From Ruminococcus sp. (GTDB taxonomy: Bacteria > Bacillota > Clostridia > Oscillospirales > Ruminococcaceae): a DNA stretch of 48,021 nt. Positions 1 through 5,761 of the stretch are shown here, in pieces. Numbering within the stretch: position 1 is the first letter of the stretch; each line of letters begins with the position of its first letter. The notes under the pieces are model-generated. The model made no database searches. It had not been told where the DNA came from and saw only the letters and a list, made by a program, of their open reading frames with translations. The DNA lies in assembly GCA_021200415.1 (NCBI GenBank), contig JAJQGO010000009.1:1-48021 (forward strand), written 5' to 3'. Both the position numbers and the translations under genes were made by a program.

Positions 1-78
1 CTGTTCGACAGCATAGGGGAAACAGGACTGTCCGGGGCAAGCGTGAATAAAATCAGCAATTTAAGCCTGTCGCAATAG
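1..78 (+). CDS. C-terminal end of an unidentified protein (cut by window edge)
   Basis: Frame 1 is open from the window edge to a TAG at 76-78 and gives 25 residues ending in SNLSLSQ. It stops 12 bases before the start of a recombinase stub, with GAGGAAACC between them, so the two were probably co-transcribed. In Firmicute integrative elements a small accessory gene often precedes the large serine recombinase, which would suit this position, but 25 residues are too few to name a family. No signal, membrane segment or motif is visible. Confidence 0.4.
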   Translation: MFDSIGETGLSGASVNKISNLSLSQ

Positions 79-90
79 GAGGAAACCATT

Positions 91-246
91 ATGCAGACAG
101 GAAAAATTACTGCTTTGTACGTCAGATTTTCTTATGATGACGGAATTGATGCAGAAAGCGGAAGCATTGAACATCAAAAGTCCCTTCTCAAAAGCTATGC
201 CGAATCAAACGGCTTTACGAACTTGGCTTTCTACGCAGAAATATAG
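91..246 (+). pseudogene. Serine recombinase N-terminal stub
   Basis: A GAGGAAACC ribosome-binding site precedes an ATG at 91. The 51-residue product begins MQTGKITALYVRFS and continues with SIEHQKSLLKSYAESNGF and FYAE. This matches the start of the resolvase catalytic domain of large serine recombinases from Firmicute conjugative transposons: the Y-x-R-x-S segment carries the catalytic Ser, followed by the EHQK..L helix. Family members run to about 500 residues, but here translation stops at a TAG exactly where the conserved D-G-x-x-G-T loop should follow, and no later recombinase sequence is found downstream. It cannot be an active enzyme and is read as a scar of a lost mobile element. Confidence 0.75.
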
Positions 247-281
247 ACTTCATCTTTAATACAACACCACCATATCAAAAA

Positions 282-330
282 CCCGAGAAATAGCGTAAAT
301 ACGTGCTATTTCTCGGGCTTTCTATTTTTA
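282..330 (+). terminator. Rho-independent terminator
   Basis: A perfect 13-bp inverted repeat, CCCGAGAAATAGC at 282-294 against GCTATTTCTCGGG at 305-317, is followed by CTTTCTATTTTT. It closes the transcription unit that ends in the recombinase stub. Confidence 0.8.
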
Positions 331-529
331 TGTTTGTGTTTGCGATTAAAGTCGGTGCTTTGTATCTCAAAGTAATTTTGAGAAAAATGACACTCTAAAA
401 GGTAACGCTGCAATCGTTCAGAGCATTTATTGCAGCTGCGTTTTTCCGCTCGCTGCCCGTGCCGAAACGAAAACGGCTCGTCAATTGCGGACTGTACAAA
501 ATTGTGTTGACAAAATTTGCAATTTATTA

Positions 530-558
530 TTGACACCGACTGCAAAAAATGATATACT
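530..558 (+). promoter_or_regulatory. Sigma-A promoter of the LRR-dockerin gene
   Basis: TTGACA at 530-535 and TATACT at 553-558 are separated by 17 bases, about 65 bases before the ATG at 623. A second TTGACA at 507-512 has no matching -10 element. Confidence 0.8.
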
Positions 559-622
559 AAAGATAACGTCGGACATGGCAAAAAATTCAAATACGGCTAA
601 ATTTTTAATGAGGTGATTTATT

Positions 623-2830
623 ATGAAAAAATTCAAAAAAATAATATCAATTGCCGCTTCTGTGGCGATGCTTCTGGCTTGCGTGCCAATTGGAAACGTG
701 ATTGACGATTCGGGAATTTCCATTGCCGCAAGCGCGGAGGAGAGCGACATCACATCACTGCTGACCTATGAAATTCTGGACGATGGAACGATTGAAATCA
801 CGGATTGCGACACCTCAGCAGAGGGCGATTTGGAAATCCCGTCCGAGATTGATGGGTATACGGTTACGAGTATTGGGGATTTGGCGTTTGAAAACTGCGA
901 AAGCTTAACTTCTATTGTAATTCCTGACAGCGTGACAAGTATTGGACACAATGCGTTTTGTGACTGCACCAGTTTGGAATCTGTTGCTATCGGAAACGGC
1001 GTGACAAGTATTGGGGATTATGCGTTTGAATACTGCACAAGTTTAGAATCAGTTACTATTGGAAATAGCGTTACAAGTATTGGAGATGAAGCGTTTTCTT
1101 ACTGCACCAGCTTAGAATCAGTTGCTATCGGAAATAGCGTTACAAGTATTGGATATTTTGCGTTTTCTTACTGCGAAAGTTTAACTTCTATTGTAATTCC
1201 TGACAGTGTGACAGAGATTTCTATGAGTGCGTTTTATGGCTGCGGCAGTTTAAGCAGCGTTACTATTCCAGATAGTGTAACATATATTGAGAATAGTGCA
1301 TTTAGTGGCTGCGAAAGTTTAACCAGCATTACAATTCCAGATAGTATTATGTATATTGAGGAATATGCATTTTATAACACTGGTATATTATATAACCAAG
1401 ATGGACCGGTTTATTATGCAGATACATGGGTTGTAGATTGCGATGAAGACGTAACTTCTGTGGAAATAATGGAAGGTACAAAGGGAATTGCGGATTGCGC
1501 ATTTTATGAATGCACAAGCTTGACCGATGTTTATTATGACGGATCAAAAAGCGATTGGAGTGAAATTAACATTGGTGAAGATAACGAGTGCCTTACAAGC
1601 GCCATAATTCACTACAGTGACACTTCTGATGTCATATCACTGCTGACCTATGAAATTCTAGACGATGGAACGATAGAAATCACGGGCTGCGACACCGATA
1701 TAGAGGGCGATTTGGAAATTCCGTCTGAGATTGATGGGTATACAGTGACGAGTATTGGGGAAAATGCTTTTGCAGACTGCACTGGTTTGACAAGCGTTAT
1801 AATTCCAGACAGCGTGACAAGTATTGGGGATTATGCTTTTGTAGGTTGCACAAGTTTAACCAGTGTTACAATTCCAAATAGCGTGACGATGATTTGGGAA
1901 GGTACATTTTGGGGTTGTACAAGTTTAACAAGTATTTCAATTCCTGATAGTGTTATGTATATTGGGGAATATGCATTTTATAATACCGGTATATTAAATA
2001 ATCAAGGTGGACCGGTTTATTATGCAGATACATGGGCTGTAGATTGCGATGAAGACGTAACTTCTGTGGAAATAATGGAAGGTACAAAGGGAATTGCGGA
2101 TTGCGCATTTTATGATTGCACCGGTTTAACAAACATTACTATTCCTAATAGCGTAACAAGTATCGGGGAATCTGCATTTGGATATTGTGACAGTTTAACG
2201 AGTATTACAATTCCTGACGGTGTGACGAGTATTGGGTGGTATGCATTTTCTTACTGTACAAGTTTAACAAGCATTACAATACCGAATAGTGTGACATATA
2301 TTGGTTCAACTGCGTTTTATGGCTGTACTGATTTAACGAGTATTACAATTCCGGACAGTATAACGGATATTGGAGAATATACGTTTGAAAATTGCACCAA
2401 TTTAACCAGTGTTACAATTCCAAATAGTATGACGATAATTCAGTTTAGGGCTTTTTATAACTGTACGAGTTTAACCGATGTATATTATGACGGATCAGAA
2501 AGCGAATGGAATAAGATTACTATTGAAGATGGCAACGAATGCCTTACAAACGCTAACATTCATTTCAATTCAGCAGATACGACGTTGAAACAGGGCGACA
2601 TTGACGGAAACAACGTCATTGACGCAATTGACGCCTCGTATGTTCTCTCCGAGTACGCGAAAAATGCAACCTCACAGGCTTCAGGCTTCACCGAATCGCA
2701 GGAGCTTGCGGCTGACGTGAACGGTGATTCCGTGGTTGATGCCGTTGATGCATCGTTCATACTGTCGTACTATGCTTATACAGCCGTCGGCGGAACGAAT
2801 TCCTTTGAGGACTATATGACAACACATTAA
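623..2830 (+). CDS. Secreted BspA-type leucine-rich-repeat protein with C-terminal dockerin
   Basis: The 735-residue product starts at an ATG preceded by GAGGTG. Residues 1 to about 39 are a signal peptide (MKKFKKIISIAAS, hydrophobic core, Ala-rich cleavage region). Residues about 65-650 are BspA/LRR_5-type repeats of about 23 residues with the pattern CTSLTSITIPDSVTSIG..AF. The array is two related halves: each opens with SLLTYEILDDGTIEIT and carries an EEYAFYNTGIL or GEYAFYNTGIL block. Residues about 660-735 are a dockerin with two Ca-binding loops (GDIDGNNVIDAIDAS, ADVNGDSVVDAVDAS). Such proteins are exported and, through the dockerin, probably attach to a cohesin scaffold or cell-surface protein; LRR_5 arrays usually bind proteins or surfaces. 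No catalytic domain is seen. It is a single-gene unit with its own promoter and terminator. Confidence 0.9.
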   Translation: MKKFKKIISIAASVAMLLACVPIGNVIDDSGISIAASAEESDITSLLTYEILDDGTIEITDCDTSAEGDLEIPSEIDGYTVTSIGDLAFENCESLTSIVIPDSVTSIGHNAFCDCTSLESVAIGNGVTSIGDYAFEYCTSLESVTIGNSVTSIGDEAFSYCTSLESVAIGNSVTSIGYFAFSYCESLTSIVIPDSVTEISMSAFYGCGSLSSVTIPDSVTYIENSAFSGCESLTSITIPDSIMYIEEYAFYNTGILYNQDGPVYYADTWVVDCDEDVTSVEIMEGTKGIADCAFYECTSLTDVYYDGSKSDWSEINIGEDNECLTSAIIHYSDTSDVISLLTYEILDDGTIEITGCDTDIEGDLEIPSEIDGYTVTSIGENAFADCTGLTSVIIPDSVTSIGDYAFVGCTSLTSVTIPNSVTMIWEGTFWGCTSLTSISIPDSVMYIGEYAFYNTGILNNQGGPVYYADTWAVDCDEDVTSVEIMEGTKGIADCAFYDCTGLTNITIPNSVTSIGESAFGYCDSLTSITIPDGVTSIGWYAFSYCTSLTSITIPNSVTYIGSTAFYGCTDLTSITIPDSITDIGEYTFENCTNLTSVTIPNSMTIIQFRAFYNCTSLTDVYYDGSESEWNKITIEDGNECLTNANIHFNSADTTLKQGDIDGNNVIDAIDASYVLSEYAKNATSQASGFTESQELAADVNGDSVVDAVDASFILSYYAYTAVGGTNSFEDYMTTH
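1403..1509 (+). repeat. Internal direct repeat, copy 1 (partner 2009-2115)
   Basis: Positions 1403-1509 and 2009-2115, both inside the LRR gene and in the same frame, agree at 106 of 107 bases; the only difference is GGTTGTAG against GGCTGTAG. Flanking LRR repeats have diverged far more, so this block was recently duplicated or is kept alike by gene conversion. Confidence 0.9.
2009..2115 (+). repeat. Internal direct repeat, copy 2 (partner 1403-1509)
   Basis: This is the second copy of the 107-base block described at 1403-1509. It encodes GPVYYADTW.VDCDEDVTS and the following EIMEGTKGIADCAFY stretch. Confidence 0.9.
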
Positions 2831-2833
2831 ATT

Positions 2834-2866
2834 AAAACGCAGCCCCGTTAGGGCTGCGTTTTTCAC
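2834..2866 (+). terminator. Terminator of the LRR-dockerin gene
   Basis: AAAACGCAGCCC at 2834-2845 pairs with GGGCTGCGTTTT at 2851-2862 around a 5-base loop, and the T-run continues to 2863. It lies 4 bases after the stop codon. Confidence 0.9.
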
Positions 2867-2917
2867 TGCCGTGCCAAAATGAAACAGCTTGCCAATTGCG
2901 TGCGGCATAAAATTTTG

Positions 2918-2946
2918 TTGACAAAAATCGACAAAAATGATATACT
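2918..2946 (+). promoter_or_regulatory. Sigma-A promoter of the 3007 gene
   Basis: TTGACA at 2918-2923 and TATACT at 2941-2946 are 17 bases apart. The sequence around it is a diverged copy of the promoter at 530-558, including the shared GACAAAAATGATATACT-like core. Confidence 0.8.
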
Positions 2947-3006
2947 TAGTGTAGCGCCATTCGTGGCAGAGTTCAATTGCGATTAATTTTTTCGGGGTGA
3001 TTTGCA

Positions 3007-3273
3007 ATGAAAAAGTTCAAAAAATTACTGTCATTTGCCGCTTCTGTTGCGATGCTTTTTACGTGCGTGCAGGTTGAAAACGCAATTGATATAACTACAA
3101 ATGCAGAAGGAATCGAGGTCGTAAGCGTAACAGTAGACGCCGATTTGTATGGTGATGTAAACGGCGACGGGGTTGTTGACGACTATGGCGATGATAGGTT
3201 AACTGTTATATCATGTACAGATGATGGTGAGTATCGTCAGGTGGTCGTGGGAATATTGAAAGGTTTTGATTAG
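3007..3273 (+). CDS. Short secreted paralogue of the LRR-dockerin gene, probably a remnant
   Basis: An ATG preceded by GGGGTG opens an 88-residue frame. The first 30 residues (MKKFKKLLSFAASVAMLFTCVQVENAIDI) are nearly the signal peptide of the 623-2830 protein, and the upstream promoter is also homologous. After the signal there is no LRR array. A single dockerin-like loop, YGDVNGDGVVDDYGDD, is followed by about 25 unrelated residues and a stop. A working dockerin needs two such loops, so this is best read as a duplicate that lost most of its body. It could still yield a short secreted peptide, since promoter and ribosome-binding site look intact. Confidence 0.6.
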   Translation: MKKFKKLLSFAASVAMLFTCVQVENAIDITTNAEGIEVVSVTVDADLYGDVNGDGVVDDYGDDRLTVISCTDDGEYRQVVVGILKGFD

Positions 3274-3322
3274 AAACGAGAATGTCACGCATTATTTTGA
3301 ACTGTGTTTTATTAGAAACAAA

Positions 3323-3360
3323 AGACCTTGCAGGTTAGCACTGCAAGGTCTGATTTATTC
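3323..3360 (+). terminator. Probable terminator after the short paralogue
   Basis: AGACCTTGCAG at 3323-3333 pairs with CTGCAAGGTCT at 3341-3351 around GTTAGCA, followed by GATTTATTC. The stem is strong but the T-tract weak. Confidence 0.6.
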
Positions 3361-3417
3361 ACCACCCCATTTTTACAACATACAATGGGATCCTGCATTT
3401 TTTCAAGATTCTTTGGA

Positions 3418-3644
3418 AATTAGCGTGCCGTTGGGGAGGCGATACGGGATTCCGATGTGCCGAGAGAAGAAATCTTCGTGATTACGAAGCTGTACTTCAA
3501 AAGAGTGTTGTAGTCAACCCCGATTTCAGCGACCCGGAGCATATCCGGGAAAACCTTGATTTGTTCGGTTTTGAACTGACGGATGAGGAGATGGAGCAGA
3601 TCAACACTCTGGATCGAAATGAAAAGCATGACTTAATAGGTTAG
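3418..3644 (+). pseudogene. Aldo/keto reductase, internally deleted
   Basis: Two pieces of one aldo/keto reductase lie end to end. Frame 1 at 3418-3495 reads GN-stop-RAVGEAIRDSDVPREEIFVITKLY, matching the start of the barrel after the Y-G-N-E active-site region, with a TAG in place of the usual E or K codon. From about 3501 the adjacent frame reads KSVVVNPDFSDPEHIRENLD, then FGFELTDEEMEQINTLDRNEKHDLIG and a TAG at 3642. This is the family's C-terminus, where P-K-S-V..E-R-I-x-E-N contacts NADP. About 150 central residues and the N-terminus are missing. It is non-functional. The family reduces aldehydes and ketones with NADPH; the original substrate cannot be inferred. Confidence 0.75.
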
Positions 3645-3648
3645 GTGC

Positions 3649-3674
3649 AACAACGGTAATTCCGTTGTTTTTTG
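3649..3674 (+). terminator. Terminator after the reductase remnant
   Basis: AACAACGG at 3649-3656 pairs with CCGTTGTT at 3662-3669 around TAATT, followed by TTTTG. It is 5 bases past the pseudogene's stop. Confidence 0.75.
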
Positions 3675-3912
3675 TGGTATATCATAAAAGACAGCCTTTG
3701 TCAACCCCTTTTTCCTGTCGATGATTTTTTTACAAACCCAATAAACGACGAATTTACGATTCCGGCAGAAAGTTTGGTATCTTGACAAGCTATAAAATCA
3801 AAAACTATAGATGATGTTGATATTGCATCGTGAATATTGTACAATAGCGTTTGATTTTATTCCGCCTTCCATTAGGCAATCGTACAAAATACGTCTAATA
3901 CTTCTTAAGCTA
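3675..3912. other. Intergenic stretch without recognisable gene
   Basis: This is AT-rich sequence between the reductase remnant and the MATE promoter. I see no open frame with a ribosome-binding site. A short in-frame run near 3720-3785 (VDDFFTNPINDEF) looks protein-like but has no start and matches nothing I know; it may be another gene remnant. Confidence 0.4.
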
Positions 3913-3941
3913 TTGACAGTTTCCTCACGTTCTGATATAAT
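3913..3941 (+). promoter_or_regulatory. Sigma-A promoter of the MATE unit
   Basis: TTGACA at 3913-3918 and TATAAT at 3936-3941 are 17 bases apart, a full consensus. Transcription would start near 3948, about 250 bases before the MATE start codon, leaving a long leader. Confidence 0.85.
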
Positions 3942-4041
3942 AATTATTTAGCTGAACCTATTAAGGACAGCTATACAGCCAGAAAATTGATAATAAAACG
4001 ATTAAATCGGACGGTATAATAAACATACCTTGCAAGGCACG

Positions 4042-4080
4042 ATGATGATTCGTAGCCGGATGGACAAATGCGCCAGATAA
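4042..4080 (+). CDS. Putative leader peptide in the MATE attenuator
   Basis: A 12-codon frame, MMIRSRMDKCAR, starts at 4042 (or at the next ATG, 4045) behind CAAGG and stops with TAA at 4078-4080, inside the left arm of the terminator (4072-4081). A ribosome finishing or stalling here would cover that arm, the geometry of ribosome-mediated attenuation. R-S-R is an Arg-X-Arg pattern of the kind known to stall macrolide-bound ribosomes in erm leader peptides; whether that applies here is speculation. The ribosome-binding site is weak and the frame could be chance. Confidence 0.35.
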   Translation: MMIRSRMDKCAR

Positions 4081-4110
4081 GATTTCAGTCTTATCTGGCT
4101 TTATTATTTT
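4072..4110 (+). terminator. Attenuator terminator before the MATE gene
   Basis: GCCAGATAAG at 4072-4081 pairs perfectly with CTTATCTGGC at 4090-4099 around an 8-base loop, followed by TTTATTATTTT. It lies between promoter and gene, so it must be read through for the pump to be made. Confidence 0.75.
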
Positions 4111-4125
4111 CAGGAGGAATGAACA

Positions 4126-4182
4126 ATGAAGATTTATGAAGAATTGCAGGCAAAAAGATTTATCACAATTTTTTTGATATAG
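4126..4182 (+). CDS. 18-codon ORF resembling the start of tyrosyl-tRNA synthetase
   Basis: A strong CAGGAGG at 4111-4117 precedes an ATG at 4126. The product MKIYEELQAKRFITIFLI ends at TAG 4180-4182, 15 bases before the MATE start. From memory of the family, bacterial TyrRS proteins of Firmicutes often begin M-K-x-Y-E-E-L-Q-A-R-G-L-I-A, so the first 13 residues look like a diverged tyrS N-terminus cut off by a deletion. It may survive as a translated upstream ORF feeding ribosomes to the MATE gene. It is too short to be an enzyme. Confidence 0.5.
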   Translation: MKIYEELQAKRFITIFLI

Positions 4183-4197
4183 ATTGGAGGCAGTATG

Positions 4198-5608
4198 ATG
4201 GATAATCGTAAAACAAAATCCATGTTTTCTACTTTTTTGTCATATTTAATACCGAGTATGCTGAGTATGGCACTTATGGCGGTGTATACATTTACGGATA
4301 CCTTTGTTGTTGGGCAGAAGCTCGGCTTTGTGGCTCTCGGTGCAATGGGTATCTGTACGCCGATCATTACTATCACCTATGTGCTCGGCTTCCTGTTCGG
4401 TATGGGCGGTGGTGCGCTTTATTCGATTGAAATGGGCAAGAAAAATACTAAAAAGGCAAACGGCATTTTTTTCTACATCGCTGCTGATGCTGTTAATATT
4501 GGGAGTTTTTCTTGCGATTTTCGGCAACATATTTGCAGACCCGTTTGCAAGATTTCTCGGCGCAGATGATGCAAATATTGCTTATGTCATGCCTTATCTT
4601 AGATGTGTGATAACTTACATACCGGGATTTATGTATGACGTGTTTATTATGTCCTATATCAAAAATGACAGGCACCCCAATACGGCGATGGCGGCGGTTG
4701 TAATCGGAACGGGTCTGAATATCGTACTTGATTTGCTGTTCGTTTTCGTATTTGATTTGGGAATGTTCGGTGCGGCAATCGCAACCTGTATCGGCTCTTT
4801 CGTGGGACTTACGATCAATACGGGATATGTGCTGGCAAAAAAGCTGAATATTAAATTTCATATCAGGAATATCATCAAGTCGGAAATGCTTCGCATTATA
4901 AAATCAGGAGTCAGCGTGTTTATTTTGGAATGTTCCTTCAGAATCGTGACGTTTGTGTTTATCAACCGTGCGGTAAGTCTTTACGGAACAATCGACTCGT
5001 CCGTATACACAATCATTATGAACTGGACCTTGGTATGCTTTAATCTCATCATGGGCATTGCGCAGTCCGTCCAGCCGCTGATCAGCGTTAGCTTCTGTGC
5101 AGGAGATGTGAAAAGAGTACGCACCTATCGCAAATATGCGCTTATTATATCTGCCCTGCTTGGAACTGCTTTTATCATAATCGGATACAGCTTCACGCCA
5201 CAGCTTGTAGGTGTATTTGCAACGGACAGCAAGGAACTGATTGATCTGACCACCGACAGCTTCAGGATGTATTTACCGGCATATTTGTTTATGGGTGTCG
5301 GAATCTGTATCGGAATTTACTATCAATCCATTGAATCCTCAATGAAGTCGCTGCTGATTATGAGCCTGAGAGGAATTATTCTTCCAGTTGTAGGAGCGGT
5401 TTGCCTGACGGGGCTGTTTGGCGGAACGGGGTTGTGGATTACCGTTCCCTTGGCGGAGCTATTGACCGGAATCATTGTCCTGCTTTCTCTTGCTTTTAAG
5501 GGCAGCTGCATTATGATTAGACGCTGTGCGGATTATGTGCTGCGAGGTAAGTATAAGGTGGTTTCTGTGTTTATCCATGCGCCGCTTGCGATAATCCGGA
5601 TTGCGTGA
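4198..5608 (+). pseudogene. MATE-family multidrug efflux transporter, frameshifted at a T7 run
   Basis: The gene begins MDNRKTKSMFSTFLSYLIP (ATG 4198 at good distance from GGAGG 4186-4190; ATG 4195 is possible). It reads as a MATE Na+/H+-drug antiporter through GICTPIITITYVLGFLFGMGG, then leaves frame at seven T's (4466-4472). The next frame continues without a gap as FSTSLLMLLILGVFLAIFG and runs through about 10 more hydrophobic helices to a TGA at 5608. With one T fewer the product would be about 469 residues and 12 helices, normal for the family. Family role: inner-membrane export of cationic drugs or metabolites. The shift may be a real mutation, slippage-based phase variation, or a sequencing error. 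The attenuator upstream suggests drug-responsive expression. Confidence 0.85.
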
Positions 5609-5671
5609 ACGTTCATATTCCTCAAGCAGCGTAATCAATCACTTTTTCTATACCTTCACTGTCTCACTTCT

Positions 5672-5687
5672 ATTGTGATACCACAAT
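5672..5687. promoter_or_regulatory. Possible operator upstream of tex
   Basis: ATTGTG-ATAC-CACAAT is a perfect 6-4-6 inverted repeat ending 9 bases before the -35 box of the tex promoter. The position fits a regulator site, but a 16-bp palindrome may be chance and I recognise no regulator for it. Confidence 0.25.
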
Positions 5688-5696
5688 CCCCCGCCC

Positions 5697-5725
5697 TTGA
5701 TTTTCCAAACCTTATATGCTATAAT
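5697..5725 (+). promoter_or_regulatory. Sigma-A promoter of tex
   Basis: TTGATT at 5697-5702 and TATAAT at 5720-5725 are 17 bases apart, 36 bases before the ATG at 5762, which has AAAGGA in front. Confidence 0.8.
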
Positions 5726-5761
5726 AATAGTGCAAATTATGGAAAATGAAAGGAATTTAAA

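Larger units (their letters stand above)
247..622. other. Intergenic stretch with terminator and promoter
   Basis: No gene is seen between the recombinase stub and the LRR protein. The stretch holds a strong hairpin at 282-317 and a consensus promoter at 530-558. From about 430 to 620 it resembles the region upstream of the 3007 gene, with shared blocks such as CAATTGCG, GTTGACAAAA and AAAAATGATATACT. This indicates that the whole promoter region was duplicated together with the signal-peptide coding region. Confidence 0.6.
3948..4110 (+). promoter_or_regulatory. Structured 5' leader with predicted attenuator (MATE gene)
   Basis: The leader can fold into consecutive hairpins: AGCTG...CAGCT with inner CCT/AGG near 3951-3973, CGAT/ATCG near 4003, GGTA/TACC near 4013-4029 and ACGA/TCGT near 4040-4053. 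It ends in a terminator at 4072-4110. AGCCAGA at 3977-3983 is exactly complementary to TCTGGCT at 4094-4100 in the terminator's right arm, so an alternative antiterminator fold is possible. No known riboswitch consensus (T-box, SAM, TPP, c-di-GMP, guanidine, fluoride) could be recognised by eye. Control of the pump by premature termination is inferred. Confidence 0.55.

Noticed and set aside
306..590. 94-residue open frame on the - strand
   Set aside because: It runs antisense through the terminator and promoter upstream of the LRR gene, and has no ribosome-binding site.
3266..3481. 71-residue open frame on the + strand
   Set aside because: It crosses a terminator hairpin and the start of the reductase remnant in a different frame; no ribosome-binding site, no family resemblance.
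3948..4100. T-box riboswitch in the MATE leader
   Set aside because: The tyrS-like ORF suggested it, and GGATGGACAAATGCG is a vague echo of the T-box sequence, but the AGGGTGGNACCGCG core and a clear specifier loop are missing.
5672..5687. Known regulator site at the palindrome before tex
   Set aside because: The inverted repeat is real but short and matches no operator I can name; listed only as a low-confidence site.
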